The position numbers and the translations under genes were made by a program. From Megascapheus bottae (taxonomy: Eukaryota > Chordata > Mammalia > Rodentia > Geomyidae): a stretch of DNA of 64,000 nt. The stretch lies in NCBI GenBank assembly GCA_024803745.1, contig JANJXV010000013.1, positions 35,424,501 to 35,488,500 on the forward strand, read 5' to 3'. The number at the start of each line of letters is the position of its first letter. Position 1 is the stretch's first letter. Positions 59,921 to 64,000 of the stretch are shown here, one piece after another. Below the pieces are notes generated by a model, which was not told the origin of the DNA, ran no database searches, and saw only the letters and a program-made list of their open reading frames with translations.

Positions 59921-60969
59921 AAGCCAAGGGACAGTGCCCAGGGTTATAAATTCAAGCCCCAGTAAAACTCTCCTTTTCTTTCTCCCCTCCCCTCCATTTA
60001 CTCACACAGCTCTTAGAAGGAAGAGCTGACTGGATAGTTGATTTTAGTCAAAGACAGCCACCCTGTACACCAGGTGCAGAAGACCGAGTGGGTCCATTGT
60101 TTAATCTGTTGTTTTACTTGCTCCCTGAGAATCCCTCCTTGTTTATCATTGTTAATTAACTGCTCTTCCACCTGGAGTTGCCTCCTCACTATCCTAGTGA
60201 GCAAGGTAATGGGAGCCAAAGGTTCTTGGTTCCTGGCCACTCACTTTCTGTGAGATCTGGCAGCAGTTTTGTACTTTTTCTTTTCCACAGATTAGTAACT
60301 CTTACCTCAGAGGGACTAGAGTGACCAGGGACCTGGTTTCTGTAGAAGAAATGAGCTTTATATATTAACCTTTAGCCAAAACTTACAAGACACATGTCTT
60401 TTAGTAGACAAATTAACCTGCTTAGTTATCGTGTTATCCCTGTATACTGTAACCTAACTCTTTGAATTTCCCTGGTGTCAATTTTCCAGGTAGCTCAAAG
60501 TACTTCCATTAGTCTGTATGAATTAAAATAGGGCCAGTGCCTGCTTTTGTTACTTTCTTACATAACTCAGTTGTTTTTGTCAATAGAGACTTATTTTGTG
60601 TATCTATCTAAACATATGGGATACACACACACACACACCCTCACACTAACTTGCTTGACTTTTAACTTCAGAAGCAGTCTCTTGTCAGCATATCTGTTAA
60701 TGCCAAATAAGAGGAACATACACTTTGGACTAGCCAAACCAATATCTAGCAAAAGTGTTGCAATCTTCTTGTCAGTAATAATGGGAAGGATTTTTTTCCC
60801 CCTTTTAGTCATAGCTTCTTGGTTTTAACACCCAAAGCCAATTCTCTTTTTTTGTGAACATTGGTTGGTTACTGTCCAACAAATGTAGTCCTTTTCTTTT
60901 GATTTGAAAATTCTGTAAATAATGTTTTAAAATATCCTTTGGGAAAAAGTAAAAAGGGGAGCATGTGTA

Positions 60970-61162
60970 TCTGTGTACCCCTTATGCTGGGAATTGTACT
61001 CAGGATTCTACACAATTAAGCAAGTGCTCTATCACTGGGCTACATTGTTTACCCTTGACTTTTTGAGACATGGTCTTCTACCCAGGCTGATCTTGACTGG
61101 AAATCCTCCTGACTTTACCTCCTCAGTACTGAGGTTACAGTGTATGTCGTCATGTCCAGCAG
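60970..61162 (-). mobile_element. Old ID-like and B1-like monomers
   Basis: gggaattgtactcaggattc and aagcaagtgctctatcactg (ID-like), then cttctacccaggctgatctt (B1-like); diverged. Confidence 0.6.
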
Positions 61163-61171
61163 AAAGAAAAA

Positions 61172-61350
61172 AAAAATTCTTGCTGGTGTGGTTCTTGATC
61201 ATGGTTCAAAGCCAGCCTGCACACTAAAGAACCTGACACTCTTCATCTCCAATTAATCACTAGAAAAGGGAAGTGGGGCTGTGAAGAACTGAGGGACAGC
61301 ACCCAGGCCCAGAGTCCAAGCCCCATGGCCAACAACAACAACAAAAAACA
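61172..61350 (+). mobile_element. B1-Geo-type SINE, head truncated
   Basis: catggttcaaagccagcctg through ccccatggccaaca, with an (AAC)n tail. Confidence 0.83.
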
Positions 61351-62171
61351 AACATATTTCTTAAAATCTCTTAAATCCTACCTGATTTCGGATTTATATA
61401 GTATCTGATGAAAAGCTACGCCCTCTGTTATGTGTTACACAATATGGTTTCTCATCTAGTGGTCTTTGATTAAATTCTCTTCAGTTTGGCAACTCCATTT
61501 AGTTGGAAGGAATAGACATTGGGTAAGGTTCTTGAGCTTAAGGACTGAATCCTCTTAAGCTCACAGAAAAGAAGAGCTAGGAATATATCACTCTTTTATC
61601 GTTGGAATAAATTTAAAATTCTAAAATGGATTTGAATAGGTCATGAAGTAAACGCATAGAGTTCATATATACCCTATATTTATTTTCTTTGGTTATTGTA
61701 TAATAATATCTATTTACATATTAAATAATCACATTCCAGTAATTTCCTTAGTTTTTGCCTAATGTCTTTTTTGTTCTGCCAAGATGCCATCTAAGCTATC
61801 ATGTTAATTACATTAATTTGATTTGTCCTGACTCTTTAGGGTGCTCTAAACTGGTTTTAGTTATTCATCTGTTCTTTTTTTTTTTTGTCCTGAGTAGTAT
61901 TCATTCAGCCTAAGTCTTCTGTAGACACTTTCTATGCTGTGAATTCTAAGATTTTCAACAACATCCCTGGTCCCTCTGTCCCTCAGATGTTACTAGCACT
62001 TTCCTCCACATTGTCATTACCAAAATGTTTCCACATGTGCCCTCAGTGAGGTAACTAATTCATGGAAAACCAATGGGAGTTTAACCCTTTCTTTAGAAAT
62101 TTTTTTTCAGTAGTTAGCAAAAATCTGTTCATTAACCAAATGTTTTATATTGCCGTAATTTAAAAGGCAGT

Positions 62172-62505
62172 TGAGTAGCTGGGCTTTGGTGACTCGTGCC
62201 TGTCATTTTAGCTACTCAGAATCTCTGAGGTCAGAAAATTTCATGTGACTCTTACCTCCAAAGAATCGGCAAAAAGCTGGAAATGGCCAGATGTTGCTGG
62301 CTTATGCCTACAATCCAAGCTATTCAAGAGACTTAAGATCTGAGGATAGCAGTTCAAAGCCAGCTGAGGCAGGAAAGTCCATGAGACTCCTATCTCCATT
62401 TAACCACAAAAAGCCACAAGTAGAGCCGTGGGTCAAGTGGTAAAGTGCTGGCCTTGAGAGAGAAAAAAAAATGAGGGAAAATATGCAGGAGTTCAAGTTC
62501 CAGAC
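62172..62505 (+). mobile_element. B1 head fragment and B1-Geo-type SINE
   Basis: 62172-62275 lacks the tail; 62284-62505 is full but diverged. Confidence 0.75.
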
Positions 62506-62519
62506 CAAAACCAAGGGGG

Positions 62520-62815
62520 GAAAATAGCTGGAAATAGATTTGTGGCTCAAGTGGTAGAACCTTGAGTGAGGAAAAACCAAGACCTTGAAACCCTGGGTTT
62601 TTTTTTTTTTTTTTTTTGCCAGTCTTGGGATGTGAACTCAGGGCCTATGCACGGTTCTTGGGCTTTCCCAAGGCTAGAGCTTGAACCACACCACTTCCAG
62701 CTTTTTCTATGTATGTGGTACTGAGGAATTGAACCCAGGTCTTCATGCATGCTAAGCAAGCACTTTTACCACTAGGCTAGAGTCCTGGCTCCAAAGCCCT
62801 GAGTTTTAAGCCCCA
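62520..62815. mobile_element. Geo tail split by an inverted IDL-Geo SINE
   Basis: Host + strand tail 62520-62597 resumes at 62792 (caaagccctgagttttaagc). Insert 62598-62791 is full and inverted. aaaccctgggtttt/aaagccctgagtttt is the likely diverged target duplication. Confidence 0.82.
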
Positions 62816-62954
62816 CTACTAGAACAGATACACATACATACACATATACACACACACAAGTAGTTAAGTAATTTGAACACTTTCAAACTATAAGGAAAGA
62901 AATAAGGCACTAGCTTGTTGTGTCTTAAAGTTTTATGAATAAAAAGGTATCTGA

Positions 62955-63150
62955 GGGCTGGGGATGTGCCTTAGTGGTAGAGTGCTTCCATAGCATGCAT
63001 GAAGCCCTGGGTTCGATTCCTAAGTACCATAGAAACAGGAAAAGCCTGATGTGGTACTTTGGCTCAAGTGGTAGAGTGCTAGTCTTGAGTAAAAGAAGCT
63101 CAGGGACTCTGCCCAGGTCCTAAATTGAGGCCCCAAGACCACCATAAAGC
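62955..63150 (+). mobile_element. IDL-Geo-type SINE
   Basis: ggctggggatgtgccttagt head, full copy, no A tail left. Confidence 0.87.
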
Positions 63151-63237
63151 AAGTAGTTTCCGAGATCCTTGTTAGATCACCTTCTGCATTCATTTTTTAT
63201 GGGGTTTTGTTGTTGTTGTTATTTTGTTTTGTTTTGT

Positions 63238-63690
63238 TTTTTTTTGGTGGGTCCTGGAGGCTTGAACTCTGCCTGGGCACTGTCCCTGAACTCTTCAGCT
63301 CAAGACTACTGCCCTGCTCCTGGGCCTGGGCGTTGTCCCTGAGCTCTTCAGCTCAAGGCTACTGCCCTACTATTGAGCCAAGCCCCACTTGCGTTTTTTA
63401 GGTTATTTGGAGATAAGAGTCTCCTCCTCCCTGCGAGGGCTGGCTTTGAACCCCAATCCTCAGTCTCAGCCTCTTGAGTACCTATGATTACTGGCATGAG
63501 CCACCACACCCAGCTACCTTGTGAGTTTTGTATTTGCAAAGGTCAAGTGTTTTCCATGGCTCATTTCTCATATGGGATTTTTATATTCTAATTCAGTCTT
63601 TAAATTCCTCTCTTTAACAGTTGAGACCTGAAGTCGGTCTTTGCATGCTAGACAGCCAGTACTCTACTACTAGGCCAAACTCCCTGCCCA
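63238..63690 (-). mobile_element. B1-Geo-type SINE with duplicated tail, then ID-head fragment
   Basis: 63238-63515 carries two gagctcttcagctcaag-like blocks. 63628-63690 keeps only part of an ID head (ctactactaggccaaactcc). Confidence 0.82.
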
Positions 63691-64000
63691 CTTTCTAGTT
63701 TTTTGAATCCTTTGTCATCAATCTTACTGGACTATGATCTGCTAAACCAATATTCATTTTTGCTCCTAGATGATGATAAATATATTTTGAGCCAGCATGT
63801 GGGGAATCTGCATTCATCTGTTGCTGTCAGCATATTAAAAAAAAAAACAAAAAACAGGTTACCCTAGTGTGGGTTTTGGCACATTGTCAAGTCAAAGGTA
63901 GATTATGTATTACAGTATCTGTATGAACCTGAGCTAGTTTGGGTCTGTGGGTGGTGATGCTTGAGGGGAAATATCCCAGGGTACAGTAGTTGGGAATTAA

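Larger units (their letters stand above)
57480..64000 (+). other. DEPDC7: DEPDC7 intron 1 (5' part)
   Basis: Starts with a GTAAGT donor inside the CpG island and then becomes AT rich. I searched for the second DEPDC7 exon and saw no match before 64000. Unassigned unique stretches: 57830-58390, 58600-58830, 59970-60960, 61350-62160 and 63690-64000. Confidence 0.75.

Noticed and set aside
61730..61960. Possible exon 2 of DEPDC7
   Set aside because: No frame matching the family was found; gccaagatgccatctaagct looks like an old repeat.
1..64000. CRISPR arrays, prokaryotic mobile elements, endogenous retroviral LTRs
   Set aside because: No spaced direct repeats, no bacterial-type genes and no LTR pair with retroviral genes were seen. 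Regular repeats are SINEs and microsatellites.

Overview
The window is mammalian nuclear DNA: spliced genes with GT/AG introns, a CpG-island promoter and very dense SINEs. Two SINE families dominate, with roughly a hundred copies counted by eye. One has a tRNA-Ala/ID-type head and the other a 7SL/B1-type head, and both carry the same right-hand module (an 'AAGTGGTGCTGTGGCTCAAG' core ending near 'CCAGGACTGGC'). This matches my recollection of the IDL-Geo SINE described from Geomyoidea (kangaroo rats, pocket mice, pocket gophers). A geomyoid rodent is therefore my best guess; species and genus are not resolved.

Two protein genes are visible, both on the + strand. About 1-47.2 kb is QSER1 (glutamine and serine rich 1), a chromatin protein. 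Twelve coding exons can be placed (called exons 2-13): 8175-8284, 9086-9247, a giant 3.7-kb exon at 12020-15694, then 32370-32689, 34869-34985, 35732-35865, 36699-36919, 39940-40077, 42584-42681, 43996-44148, 45748-45843 and 47068-47208 (stop). All junction phases agree. Exon 1 lies upstream of the window. Counting from the ATG at 9151 gives 1729 residues, close to the roughly 1735 I recall for the human protein, but the frame stays open through exon 2. A low-repeat 3' UTR or flank follows to about 50.8 kb.

About 47.2-57.0 kb is the interval between the genes, filled with SINEs. At 56.4-57.8 kb lie a 181-nt pure polypurine tract, a CpG island with a CCCCG-pentamer array and a CACGTG E-box, and DEPDC7 exon 1 (57407-57479). 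The rest, to 64.0 kb, is DEPDC7 intron 1. The order QSER1 then DEPDC7, same strand, matches the human 11p13 arrangement as I recall it.

The introns also hold old LINE-1 fragments (mainly antisense ORF2 and 3' ends in the 16.7-kb intron 4), a retroposon 3'-end family I could not name, diverged B1 and ID monomers, a MIR, and several microsatellites including long Z-DNA-prone tracts. I found no RNA genes, CRISPR arrays, endogenous retroviruses or prokaryote-like systems. The most useful observations are the shared SINE tail module, several SINE-in-SINE insertions with target duplications, an intron-4 read-through that would append a hydrophobic tail to QSER1, the N-terminal extension question, and non-B DNA tracts near the DEPDC7 promoter and in QSER1 intron 5.
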